DNA of 27,793 nucleotides from Priapulus caudatus (GCF_000485595.1 NW_014577543.1:91581-119373); one strand, 5' to 3'. Positions 17,647 to 27,620 are shown, counted from the stretch's first letter. The notes: generated by a model from the sequence alone, not told the origin. Made by a program: numbers and translations.

Positions 17647-18200
17647 AGAGGAGGGCGACCACGATGGAGAGAGAAGAGTCGAGACGGAGAGATCGAGAAG
17701 AGAGAGTCGTGAGTGTGTGGCCAGTTAGAGAACGAGACAGAAATGGCGGCGGGACGAGCAGAAAGGATGGAAATGGGCGGGAGACCGGAGAGAGAGTCGA
17801 GAGAGGAGAGCCTGCACGAGCAAAAGAAGAGAGAGAATAGAGAAAAGATAGAGAGCGAGAGCGAGAGTGAGAAGAGAGAGAGAGAGTAGAAGAGAGAGAG
17901 GACGAGAGACGAGACGAGAAGAGAGCCGCTAGAGACAGACAAAAATGAGCGAGGTGAGTGAGAGAGGGAAAACAGGATGAAATAATGAGCGGGCGAACAG
18001 GTGTTGAGGATGGATGGGAAGAGGGAGATTGGGGGAGAAGGCGATGAAGATGGAAAGGCGAAAGGACGGGTATATATAGAGCGAGGATGCGAGAGCGGAG
18101 CATACGCGACGCAGATGGAGAAGAACGCGCGCACGAACGACGAGTAAAGAGAGAGAGAGAGGACAGCTGTCGGGGGGCGAGGGGAGAGAGAGTTAAAGTG
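17647..18200 (+). repeat. GA-rich purine tract
   Basis: About 550 bp dominated by GAGA and GAGAGAC. It gives long Ser/Leu-rich minus frames (213 and 222 codons) that are repeat artefacts. Confidence 0.85.
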
Positions 18201-18249
18201 AGGCTAAGAGAGTATAAGGAGAAACGGTAGGGTCAGGGGCTCCGCGGCA

Positions 18250-18520
18250 ATAGGCGATGATGGCGAGAGAGACACGAAAGGAGGCGAGGGAGAGAGAGGA
18301 CGAAGGAGGACGAGAGATGAGGCGAGAGAGAGCGCGCAACCACACCCTGATGCACACACCACACACAAACACACACACACACACCACATCACACACACAC
18401 ACACACACACACAGCACACACAGCACACACACACACGCGCTCGCGCGCCCGCGTCACGAACACACACATTGAACTGCGCGCATACGCTACGCACACGCAC
18501 ACGAAACACATGCGCACTCA
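18250..18520 (+). repeat. GA then CA/ACGC microsatellite block
   Basis: GAGA sequence passes into CA runs (18354-18438) and ACGC-rich sequence, similar to the block before copy 1 (16870-17032). Confidence 0.85.
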
Positions 18521-18529
18521 TACTATATT

Positions 18530-19100
18530 ATTTGTATCATAAAAAGATTACCTTAGCTTTTGAAACAATGTGATTAGTCGCGCGTAGTATTGTCTCAACT
18601 ACCGTAGCGTGCTGAGCCCGACGAGTTTATTTAATTTGGTGAACGCCAAGCCGTACGTATATGATATTTCACATTCCGTCTTTTGGAGTGCTGCGATCGA
18701 GTGGAGCGTCGAGTGAATCAATGAGTTCCGTTGCACGGTGCGAAGTGTTTACAGCGGTCCGTATACATACTAATATCTAAAACTTACATGACGTGATTAT
18801 ATGTACGTTGATTATATATATGTGTATTGTCGTCGTGTGTGTGGTGTCGTTGTGTCTCTCTCTCTCTTCTCTCTCTCTACTCTTCTCTCTCTCTCTCTTT
18901 CTCTCTCTCTTCTCTCTGCTTCTCTCTCTCGTCTCGGTATCTCTAGCGCTCGCCCTCTTTCGCCTCTCGTTTCTCGCGCGCCTCTCTCTCTCTCTCTCTC
19001 TCCTCTCGCGCGCTCTCTCTTCTCTCTCTCTCTCTACTCTGCTCTCTCCTGGTGTGTCTCTTTAGGCGCTCGCCCTCTCTCGACTCTCGCTCTCTCCTCG

Positions 19101-19131
<31 letters not shown>

Positions 19132-19140
19132 CTCCTCTCT

Positions 19141-19218
<78 letters not shown>

Positions 19219-19544
19219 CTCTAGCGCTCGCCCTCTCTCTCTCGGCCCCCCCCCCATTTTTCCTATCGTTCTGTCTTTCGCTCACTTTCTGTCTCTTTCT
19301 ACCCCACACTAGTCACAGTCAATAGTGACATGGAATTTGGTCACAAATCGTAATTAAAACTCGGTTGTAATCAAACCTCAAAAATCAAAGCGGAGGGAAC
19401 AGGAGGTGGGAGAGAAAGAGATGCGAAACAGGGGAAAATTGGTAAATTGAGATGGACGGAAAAATTCTGGGGAAGAAAAGTAAAAAACGAGTAAATCGGC
19501 TTGGAGGAGGAGGGCGAAATGTGTTGGTGAAGAATGAGGGTGAG
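18530..19544. repeat. Segmental tandem duplication, copy 2
   Basis: Blocks 18530-18769 and 19326-19544 match copy 1 blocks 17048-17267 and 17430-17646. They are separated here by CT/GT tracts instead of the GTTGGG patch. Homology stops at 19544, where the retroelement LTR starts, so the LTR insertion came after the duplication. Confidence 0.8.
18853..19300 (+). repeat. CT, GT and CT microsatellites with a minisatellite motif
   Basis: CT runs 18853-19144, pure GT 19145-19217, then CT again. A motif close to CTCTAGCGCTCGCCCTCT recurs near 18945, 19061 and 19219. Confidence 0.9.
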
Positions 19545-19862
19545 TGTAAGCTCTCACATTGCCTCAGATGAACTAGGAGAATGACTACCAGTAGAACGTG
19601 TATGACATGGACATAATGGACATAACACAAATTTATTCTTACAAAAGTTCAACGACATACATCAGTTCCAGCGCGGAGCAAGCACAAAGAAAAGTCAACC
19701 TCTCCACGTAACCTCGTCGCGCTTTTATATCCATCCCTCACATTCCGCCCGAAGCCATTTTACTTAATACGACCAATGAAAGTCTGCCACAGCCAACTGA
19801 AATAACATAACATTACGGTGTCCACTATAGACGCAGGTCCTAGCCGATACTCGGACCTGACA
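19545..19862 (-). repeat. 3' LTR of the gypsy element
   Basis: 318 bp bounded on the minus strand by TGTCAGGTCC and AGCTTACA, i.e. TG...CA ends. It has a TATAAAA box (19733-19739) and AATAAA (19632-19637). A polypurine-type stretch, AGGGGAAATTAAGG, lies directly 5' of it (19863-19876). The left flank GTGAG (19540-19544) is the likely 5-bp target repeat, whose partner is lost. Confidence 0.8.
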
Positions 19863-20050
19863 CCTTAATTTCCCCTAAAGGTATTTTGTCGAGCTCACTT
19901 TTTGAGCCAACAAAAATCACAAGCAAAACCAGGGCTTGGACAAAACACTAACAACTCATACGACCATACGTATATAACTAAGACAACCCATACGCACTGA
20001 TACCTATACTTTAATAACTCGCAACATCATCCAATTCTCGATCATCCCGC

Positions 20051-20491
20051 TCACCTACACAGCGCATCCGCATTCGTGTGTAACGCACCTGCCTTGTGTT
20101 GGATGCTGATGTTATACCGCTGCACGGCCAGCGACCATCGTAACAGTTTAGCACTCTTCGGCGCAGACTCCAACATATAAGTTAACGGGTTGTGATCGGA
20201 AATTACTAATATTGGGACTCCCCACATTATGTCATCCATTATCGACATTGCCCAAATAATAGCAAAAGCTTCTTTCTCCACCGTAGCCCACTTTCTCTGG
20301 GTCTCAGTCAATTTCTTACTCAAATGCGCAACCTGGTGTGCTTCCCCATTGTCAAAGCGTTGTGCTATACACGCTCCTACAGCGTATTCAGACGCATCCA
20401 CCTGCACTATGAAGCCTTTTGCGAAATTCGGCGCATACAAAATAGGCTGCTTACATAATAAATCCTTTAACACTTGAAACGAGTGCTGCAC
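20051..20491 (-). pseudogene. Gypsy RNase H domain
   Basis: The RNase H domain tied to retrotransposon RT, which removes RNA from the RNA:DNA hybrid. Motifs: FIVQVDASEYAVGA (catalytic Asp), LSKKLTETQRKWATVEKEA (catalytic Glu), VISDHNPLTYML (Asp), and the end HKAGALHTNADAL before TGA. The stop right after NADALCR is the usual end of the RT-RNase H unit, fitting its place as the last pol domain next to the LTR. It is split from RT by a frameshift at the T run 20536-20539; readable RNase H-frame sequence extends upstream of the ATG to that point. Confidence 0.9.
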
Positions 20492-20535
20492 CCTCGCAGA
20501 CCACTGAACAGGGTTAGATAATTTATTATATAGAC

Positions 20536-21480
20536 TTTTGTAAGACTTGTTAGAGGCAACGCGATCTTTGCAAAGTCTCGTATATACAACCTATAATAGC
20601 CACACAATCCCAAAAAATGACGCAGTTCTCTTTTCGTCTTAGGTGCACACAAGTCCCGTACCGCACGTAGCTTACTCGGATCCGGCTTTAATACTCCAGA
20701 CCCTAGCACATGACCCAAATACAACACTTCCGATTGTGCGAACCTGCACTTTTTGACATTGATTGTTAAACCCGCGGCTGCAATAGCTTGCAGTACCTTA
20801 CGCAAATGTACCAAGTGTTCTTCCCAGGTTTGCGAGAAGACATCGATATCGTCAATATACCCACACGCGTAATCGCTATGACTAAGCAATAACCTATTCA
20901 CCATCTTCCTCTGAAAAGTTGCACTCGCCCCTTTTAAACCAAACGCCATAACTTTCCACTGATACAAAGCAGTGCCTGTAGAGAATGCCGTTAACCCACG
21001 GCTGCCCTCAGCTAGCGGTATCTGATAATACCCTTTCGTCATGTCCAACACAGTTATAAACCGTGAAACTGACACCCTATATATCAACTCTTGTGATACT
21101 GGCATTGGAAAGCTATCAGCCACTGTACAGAGGTTCAGCCTCCTAAAATCGACGCACATGCGCACCAACCCGTCCTTCTTCGTCACACACACGATCGGGT
21201 GCGCGATAGGGCTGAATGAAGTTTCAATCAGTCCTAGTTGCAACAGACCTTTTACCTGCCAATCTACCTCACCCCGTAAAGCCTGGGGTACTCTGTACAG
21301 GTAAGGCTGTTTCAGCTTGGCACCTGGCTCTAACTCGATCACATGTTCAGCAATACTGCACCGCCCTGGTTCATCACTCAACACGCAAGCCCAACGCTCT
21401 AACACCACAAGCATTTCTTTACATTGGCCAGGCGCCAAGTGATTTAACTCTAGCGGCGACATAACATCATTCGAATCCAT
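20536..21480 (-). pseudogene. Gypsy reverse transcriptase
   Basis: Copies the element RNA into DNA. Residues 49-110 carry the N-terminal RT block with TKKDGLVRMCVDFRRLN. LDMTKGYYQIPL holds the first catalytic Asp (146), GLKGASATFQ follows, and YIDD (208-211) is the core catalytic motif, intact. Then GLTINVKKCRF, YLGHVL and the thumb/connection FLGLCGYYRLYI. The ATG at 21480 overlaps the upstream integrase C-terminal frame by 14 bp in the +1 frame. After SLTK the frame is lost, and reading continues to a stop at 20467 in nonsense sequence. Confidence 0.93.
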
Positions 21481-21826
21481 ACTCCCTTAACGCCACTGAG
21501 TCTCTTAAAGAAAAGACTATTTGCCCGAACTCGGAGTCTTCTTCGTAAACAATCCCCACATAATTAATCCGGCACTGCACTTTTCTGATCTTGTTCGCAT
21601 GCAGTTTTGACCTTCTCCCATCGGAGAACTCTACCAGGTAAGAGTAATTACCTGATTTACTCACAATCGCTCCCGGACCCATCCATTTTGCGTATAACTT
21701 GTTCCCGGAATCCGGCATCAGTACCCAAACTTTATCTCCCTGGACAAACGCTTTATCTTTTGCTCTGAGATTATGGTGACTCTGCGCTTTACCAGCAACT
21801 ATACACCTGCCTTTTCTGCAGCCCAT
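21467..21826 (-). pseudogene. Gypsy integrase C-terminal (GPY-type) domain
   Basis: FVQGDKVWVLMPD, KLYAKWMGPGAIV and YLVEFSDGRRSKLHANKIRK match the GPY/F module that ends Ty3/gypsy integrases and helps target or bind DNA. The tail runs to REYGFE before TGA, overlapping the RT ATG. Upstream, the link to the integrase core is broken by stops near 21955 and 21870. Confidence 0.85.
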
Positions 21827-21954
21827 TCTAACTCACTCTTTATCTTCAGCAAATATTTCTCCGCTTATCGCTGAATGCCTGGCACATACTGCTCCCTTGT
21901 CCAAGACTCCTCCAACACTGCGAGAGGCCCCCTTGGTCTTCGTCCGTACAGCAT

Positions 21955-22395
21955 TTAAAACGGTGTAACCCCCGTGGTCGCATTAGGCACTTCCCTGTAA
22001 GCCAACAACAGAAATGGGAGCTGTCTACCCCACTCTTTTGGATCCTCCCTGATAACGTTGTGCAACATCGACTTTATAACCCCATTCCACCTCTCAACTA
22101 ATCCATTAGCCCCCGGATGCCCGGGAGTGAAAACCCGTGGGGCGACCCCTAACCTTTGCAACATCTCCGTAGTAAGTTGTGCAGTAAAGTTTGAACCCTG
22201 ATCCGAGGCAATAACCTGTGGAATACCTACCCTAGTAAACACTTCTAACAGCGCATCGACAGTAGCTTTTGCCGTTAGCGACCTGAGCGGAACTGCCTCT
22301 ACCCACTTGGTACACTGGTCAACCATAGTAAGCACATATCTGTGCCCCCTTCCAGACGGAGGATCTATTGGCCCAATGCAATCTATGTTCAGCAC
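21955..22395 (-). pseudogene. Gypsy integrase catalytic core
   Basis: Inserts the DNA copy into the genome. The DDE triad is intact: D5 in VLNIDCIGP, D65 in SDQGSNF and E101 in NGLVERWN, with 35 residues between the last two. Also KWVEAVPL and FLLLAYREVPNATTGVTPF, after which TAA replaces the expected Glu codon. The frame upstream of the core is disrupted by a 36-nt inverted copy of the core's own sequence (22401-22436). Confidence 0.92.
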
Positions 22396-22436
22396 CTGAA
22401 AGTTCCACTCAGGTCGCTAACGGCAAAAGCTACTGT
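22259..22436. repeat. 36-nt inverted self-copy within integrase
   Basis: 22259-22294 (core, encoding VPLRSLTAKATV) and 22401-22436 are reverse complements with one mismatch, 106 bp apart. The protease/zinc frame leaves coding sequence exactly in the second copy and meets a stop soon after. Confidence 0.93.
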
Positions 22437-23495
22437 AACGGAGACGGAGGTAATCGGTACCCTGTCCGTCCATGTGACCCGACGCCGCGACTGACAACTG
22501 ATGCACTCCGTACAATACCTCCTGACATCAGCCGCGATCGTCGGCCAGTAGAAGGTGTACATTATTCTTTCTTTTGTCTTCCGTGCGCCCAAATTCGCAC
22601 CCCATACATCATCATGAGCAAGCTTAAATACTGCCTCCCTACGACATTCAGGTAGCACCAACTGCCAAACGGACTGATCTAACACCTTGTGTTTATGGTA
22701 CAACAAGCGAGAAAACACAGCAAAGTTACCCTTCGCTTGTCTCGCTAGCTTCCATGCATTCGTCAAACTGCTATCACGCTCCTGCTGTCGACGTAAATCT
22801 TCGCATGCGCTCACACGAGCTTCGCTATCTAACTCTAGTAAATCTCCACCCCCTACCGTCTCTACCGCAGTGGAAAACAATGCGTCATGGCCCTTACTCA
22901 GTGAATCGCTTTGTGCATGATCAGCTTGCACAAGCTTCCTGTCGCCCATAGCCTCACACCTCAAAGACACAATGCTGCACTGGCCCGCGTCACAAGTAGA
23001 AACTAGGCGACTAAGCAACTCTTGATATACCTCTCCCGGCAAAACCATATCTAGTCCACGTGGCAGTTTATCAGTCACGGCACACACGACTGTGAGAGGA
23101 TCAGTGTGTTCTGCATTGGCCAAACATACCGGGATATTACACAACTCTGCTTTCACCTGTTGACCAAACGCTCCTTCCAGCGTAACCGTGCCGCCGTGCT
23201 CAGCTAATCCTTGAAGCGGAACTGACCGTCTAACAACACAGACCTGCGCCCCCGTGTCTATAAGCCATTTTACTCTCGAGCCGCCTACCTGAACATAGAC
23301 GTACGACAATCTCGGATCGCGTACGCGCGTCCTTGAAATCGGGTTTACCCTTACATCCTCTAATACACGACTCCGACTCTGCCAACGCACATGCCACATT
23401 TGCGGGCTTGAGTGGGACCTTGGCGACCAGGTTACTACCCGTCTCATCGGCTTCTTTCCTGCGATCAACCGCATCACGAGTAACTTGCGAATCAC
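22389..23495 (-). pseudogene. Gypsy protease plus integrase zinc-binding domain
   Basis: One open frame with two domains. The aspartic protease has YVYVQVGGSRVKWLIDTGA (active Asp codon 23256-23258) and later LPRGLDMVLPGEVY. About 150 residues on, the integrase N-terminal zinc domain reads KLAHDDVWGANLGARKTKERI, FYWPTIAADV and YCTECISCQ. No RT lies between protease and integrase, which defines the unusual order. The second zinc His appears replaced by Asn (GANLG where GHLG is usual). The first ~45 codons (above about 23340) are in the gag overlap and probably not coding. The end past 22436 is nonsense within the inverted repeat. Confidence 0.9.
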
Positions 23496-23949
23496 GAACT
23501 TCCGCTACACTTCTAACAGAGGCACTAACAAAGCCACGAGCGGGTTCTCTCTCTCCCTCAGCCAGCCTTTTAAAACAAAATCTCCAACCGTGTCCGGTCT
23601 TACCGCAATAATTACACTTCAACCTAGCGTAATCAGCCTTCTCCCCTCTAACCGCACCACCAGTGTTACTTCTTCTGCTCTGCACAAACTGCGGTGAAAC
23701 GCGACTGCTCAAAGCTTTGCCCTGCGGCTTGAAATTCACGCCATTCTCATTCGAGCTTTGCCTAGACACGTTAGAATCATACCGATTCATTTTACCGGGA
23801 AGTAACAACTCGTTCTGAGCAAACGTATCAGCTAACTCGACAACTTTAGCCGGCAGAAACCAAGATTCACCTTCATTTGCCAACACATGAGACCTAATAC
23901 CAACCGGCAGTGCCTCTTTTAGCCTATCTGCAATCAACAGCTGAACCAA
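23230..23949 (-). pseudogene. Gypsy gag, capsid end and zinc knuckle
   Basis: The continuation of gag in the +1 frame from the upstream capsid part. It contains LIADRLKEALP, a basic middle and one CCHC knuckle, CNYCGKTGHGWRFC, which binds element RNA during particle assembly. Coding likely stops being gag near 23340, where the protease frame (+1) takes over; whether that change is a programmed shift or damage cannot be told. The last ~35 codons are probably not coding. Confidence 0.85.
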
Positions 23950-23959
23950 TTGGTCATAG

Positions 23960-24541
23960 CTACCAGCAACTCCACGAATCCTCGTGTAAAACCCGAAGAA
24001 AACCGGTCAACCTAGAAGCAAATTTCCTCAATGACTCGTCTACCTGCTTACTGGCGACGGAAAAACGCTTATACTGAACCGGCATGAACCTAAATTCCTT
24101 TAACAGTAAGGCTTTTAACTGTTTGTGGTCTGTGAGCTGCGCTGACGTCATGCGAAACGTGTAGCTTCTAGCCTTACTCGACAAACCCGGGAGAAACAAC
24201 GCAGCACGAATCTGCTCAGGCACGGCATAGCATTCAAACAAGCTATCTACTGTCTCGAAAAACATGGGAATTTCACCCGGCTCGTCAGGAAATGTCGGCA
24301 ACACATAATTCAAGATTTCGCCATACCTCTTGGTCAAAAACTCGAAGCTATTCTCTCTATCCCGTTTCTCTCTCAACTGCTGTTCCTTCTCCTCTGCACG
24401 AAACCGACATTCGGCTTCCCACCTTTTCCTCTCAAACCTCCTATCCTCTCTAAGCTGCTCAACTAACGCATAAATTGCCCCGTCTCCTCTAGGCGACTGA
24501 TCATAACTTTCGACTGAGGCCGCAGGACTAGGTTTATCCAT
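23960..24541 (-). pseudogene. Gypsy gag capsid region
   Basis: Structural protein of the particle. A charged coiled-coil-like stretch (residues ~28-65, rich in Glu/Arg) is followed by a capsid core with FPDEPGEIPMFFETVDSLF, IRAALFLPGLSSKAR, LTDHKQLKALLLKEF and ESLRKFASRL, a gag pattern common in invertebrate gypsy elements. Frame is lost at the A run 23999-24002 (+ strand); the +1 frame beyond it is recognisable gag. Confidence 0.88.
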
Positions 24542-24727
24542 CTAAGGAATGGCACCACTTTCCTCTGACTGTACATGGATCAGTAGAGCATACATCTCCA
24601 TCAGCTGGTCACGCTCAAACTCCTCTACTTGCTCCAATCTGAGCCCCGACTCAACTAATTTTGCTTTCAAATATTCAGTGCTCATTTTTTTGGCAAGCTG
24701 ATATCTAGCTGTGCTCAAGTGCTCCAT
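24542..24727 (-). pseudogene. Gypsy gag N-terminal piece
   Basis: 61 codons; the TAG is directly followed by the ATG of the next frame. STEYLKAKLVESG and FERDQLMEMYALL look like a short helical N-terminal gag module. Either a separate small frame or, more likely, gag split by one stop. Confidence 0.6.
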
Positions 24728-24870
24728 GTTTACAACTTCTTTCAGATTTAACGCAATTTCCTACACATACACACTCAACAACATGACCCCAAATAACTCC
24801 AATAAACCATACTAAACCATACTAAACCATGAAAACCCCTGCAGTTTACCTTTACTATATTTACAGGTCA
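24728..24870 (-). other. Gypsy 5' leader remnant
   Basis: About 140 bp upstream of gag with a triplicated TAAACCATAC-type motif (+ strand, near 24804-24829). No LTR or clear primer-binding site is visible before the LINE begins. Confidence 0.5.
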
Positions 24871-24879
24871 CAGGGGTAT

Positions 24880-25830
24880 TGGATTAGAAATCGTCAAGTC
24901 TTTATGCAACCTTCTTAATTTATGGTCATTTCGCAACCTAACACCACTTGGAAAAATTACTGCAATTAAATCTCTTGTTCTACCCCAAATTAGTCATTTA
25001 TTGATGTCACTTCCTAACCCCAGTGGAACTACCATAAAAGAACTTGACACCTTGTTTTTCCAATTTATTTGGAATAAAAAACCTCCAAAAATTAAAAAAG
25101 AAACAATAGTTAAAAGGTATGATAAGGGAAGTTTAAATATGGTCAATATAGATAACTATATAAAGTTTAAAACTGTCATGGATCAAACGACTTTGTAAAA
25201 AGCAAAATACTTGGAGTGTTTTTCCTGAAACATACAATACAAAAACTATACTTAAAATGGGATCCAGGTTCCACATACATGTTCCAAAAATTAAAATCCC
25301 ATTTTGGTATGATGTAGTGTCGGCAAGGTCAGCGTTTGGTAAAAAAATCAAACCAAAAACGTTGTCTGATATACTAAATCAACCCCTTTGGGGTAACTTT
25401 GTCTGATATACTAATTATCAACCCCTTTGGGGTAACTCATATATAAAAATGGAATATATATCAAAGCTTGGAAAAATAAAAATCTTTTATGCGTCAGAGA
25501 CTTGGTCAAAAAAGATGGTACCTTGAAAACACTCCAAGATTTAAAATCGGATTATCACATATCTATTACCTTTCTTGATTATCGTAGATTGATTAATGCA
25601 GTACCAAACACATGGCTTTGTGTTATCTCCGGCCAATACTCAGCCTATTTAATTTCACTATACTGATTGCCAAATTTACTATTTATAGATGCAAATTAAG
25701 CGGAAAGAGACCATCCTTTGCTGCGATTAAAGCATATCTAAAATACATAATGGAAGTAGAAAAATATATAGCAATAACAAACAACAGATTGAACAAGTTT
25801 TATAGCAAATGGGCAAGTATATTGTGACAC
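24880..25830 (+). pseudogene. L1/Tx1-like LINE ORF2 C-terminal remnant
   Basis: Decayed 3' part of a non-LTR retrotransposon protein. First frame: NLLNLWSFRNLTPLGKITAI, LVLPQISHLL, ELDTLFFQFIWNKKPPKIKK, YDKGSLNMVNI, stop at 25196. Further pieces in shifted frames include FLDYRRLINAVPNTW, and the end is YIAITNNRLNKFYSKWASIL before TGA at 25825. These match the post-RT tail of L1/Tx1-type ORF2. 5' truncated at the junction with the gypsy leader; a CA microsatellite follows the 3' end. Confidence 0.85.
25362..25437 (+). repeat. Tandem duplication inside the LINE remnant
   Basis: Two 37-39-bp copies starting TTGTCTGATATACTAA and ending CCCCTTTGGGGTAACT. Confidence 0.95.
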
Positions 25831-25864
25831 AGTGTACACAGTGACACGTACGCACGTAATCAGG

Positions 25865-25867
<3 letters not shown>

Positions 25868-25943
<76 letters not shown>

Positions 25944-25949
25944 ACTAAC

Positions 25950-26025
<76 letters not shown>

Positions 26026-26133
26026 GACACATACATTGATAGGGCCTACACACAAACGCGCGCACTCTCTCTCACACACGCACACGTCAGTGACACACGT
26101 ACTCAAACACGCACATACACACACCGTGACACA

Positions 26134-26172
<39 letters not shown>
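25868..26172 (+). repeat. CA microsatellites and ACGC run
   Basis: CA runs 25868-25938 and 25951-26022, then ACGC at about 26135-26171. Cys/Val and His/Thr frames through it are artefacts. Confidence 0.95.
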
Positions 26173-26516
26173 GCTTTCACAGACAAACTTACACACGTAC
26201 ACAATCGCGAGTGCTTACACAGACTCCTGTAGTTCATTAACATTCTTCAGCGTGCCTTCATCTGTTCAACGACAATCTCCGCAACCACCTATAGGAGGTG
26301 TACAATAGTAATTAGCTTCCGCGATTGCACTATATCGTCTCTAGAAAATGCCTTTTTTCCGCATTTTTTTCCGCAGAAATTCGGCACTAGAGTGCAATAA
26401 TTTGCATTATGCACGCAAGTTAGATGCCTCGTGGACGTCTAGAAAGCATTAGAAGTAAAATTGGTCTTGTTGTGTATTCGTGACATTCCGTCAGGTGGCG
26501 TAGCCACAGCGACCGG
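26173..26516. other. Non-coding stretch, nothing recognised
   Basis: Sequence between the CA/ACGC block and the TA-flanked element. No gene or RNA signal seen. Confidence 0.5.
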
Positions 26517-26518
26517 TA

Positions 26519-27075
26519 GACTGGTATACTCACTCCCACCTCGATTACTCGATGGGGACCGGTAAGGCATAATCTAACCTGTATGATACAGGCGGTATGT
26601 TCCGCTTCACTACACTATCTACCGGTGAAGTGTAGTGAAGCGGAACCGGAACCGCCTGTATCATACAGGTTAGGCATAATCTAGTGGACAGAATTCTGTC
26701 CAGTAGAGAATGCGCGCGCAACCGGATTACGCGTTATAGCGCCTCGATTTGGAATACGGATATGAGTTTAAAAGATGGCGGCGGCTAGCAAGTAAAAACT
26801 GCTGTCTTTTACCATCAATGATAAAATATGGTTAATGGCGGATAGTACACCTCGGAAAATTCGGGAAGATAGTAGTCATAACTGCCTTACTTTCGCACGA
26901 AAATATCAAATCGAACTTAAACACATCCTCCATTTTGCTTGCCATGCCGGATTAGCCGTGCAAACGGACCACTGATTGGTCGTATCGGCTGATTTCCTAT
27001 CGAGTCTGTTGACCAATCGTTGCCATGCTTTGTTTATCGCTTACCGGTCCCTAAGCCGATAGATGGGTACCAGTC
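26519..27075. mobile_element. 557-bp TA-flanked inverted-repeat element
   Basis: The ends read GACTGGTATAC and, inverted, GACTGGTACCC, with further imperfect inverted similarity inward up to GGGACCGGTAAG. Flanked by TA on both sides (26517-26518, 27076-27077), as for Tc1/mariner-type insertion. No transposase. Contains a nested hairpin (26577-26670), the palindrome GGACAGAATTCTGTCC near 26687, and CCAAT motifs on both strands. Shares termini with 15450-15529. Confidence 0.7.
26577..26670. repeat. Nested foldback with 11-bp flanking repeats
   Basis: Arms 26577-26615 and 26630-26670 pair with a small internal offset (starts ACCTGTATGATACAGG). GGCATAATCTA flanks it at 26566-26576 and 26673-26683, which suggests an insertion into the larger element. 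Confidence 0.75.
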
Positions 27076-27077
27076 TA

Positions 27078-27490
27078 AGTGACCGGCTGGTGATTTTTGT
27101 GTATGAAATGTGATCCGACTACTTTGTAGAAATTCGCGTCATAGCGCTGGCAAAAGTTTCGAGCGGAGCATAGAGCATGAATCTGTTGTTATTTAACATG
27201 AATAAAGTGAATGTTTTGTAAGTGCAGTAACAGTGTGAGTATTTTTAATTAATTTCTGTTCGATGCTTATTCAGGCCTGCAGCCTATGGACGCCCTAGCT
27301 CTACTGTTGTTCAACACCTATAATGATTTCATGGTAATTTATGAGGAACGGTGCATTTCGGTACTGTGGTCGAGAGATAGGCAACGCGTACGGGTTGAGC
27401 TAGTATGGGTGTAGCCAAGGAATAATTAATTTAGGAGAAGCAGAATGAATAGAAGGCGGAAGGAGAGAACCAGGAGGAAGATGGATGATA
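27078..27490. other. Non-coding stretch, nothing recognised
   Basis: No gene found. AATAAA on + at 27201. No other clear feature. Confidence 0.5.
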
Positions 27491-27515
27491 TATATATAAA
27501 TAAATAAATAAATAA

Positions 27516-27550
<35 letters not shown>

Positions 27551-27620
27551 CAAGAGTACATAATAGAGGTTATCTCTATTATGTACTCTTGATAATATAT
27601 ATATACATATATATATATAT

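Larger units (their letters stand above)
19545..24870 (-). mobile_element. Gmr1-like Ty3/gypsy LTR retrotransposon, defective, 5' LTR missing
   Basis: Reading on the minus strand the order is gag, protease, integrase, reverse transcriptase, RNase H, LTR. Normal gypsy elements have integrase last; integrase before RT is the mark of the Gmr1-like group. The RT and RNase H sequences are clearly gypsy-type, not copia. The copy is dead: stops and frameshifts at 24542, ~24000, ~23335, ~22400, 21955, ~21870 and ~20537. The 5' leader (24728-24870) meets a LINE remnant and no second LTR is seen. Confidence 0.85.

Noticed and set aside
17462-18134. 213- and 222-codon Ser/Leu/Arg-rich minus frames
   Set aside because: Produced by the GA-rich tract; two overlapping frames of equal length and no domain.
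18793-19325. Ser/Leu- and Cys/Val-rich frames
   Set aside because: CT and GT microsatellite artefacts.
19545-24870. Copia-type element because integrase precedes RT
   Set aside because: RT, RNase H and GPY-ended integrase sequences are gypsy-type; the order fits Gmr1-like elements.
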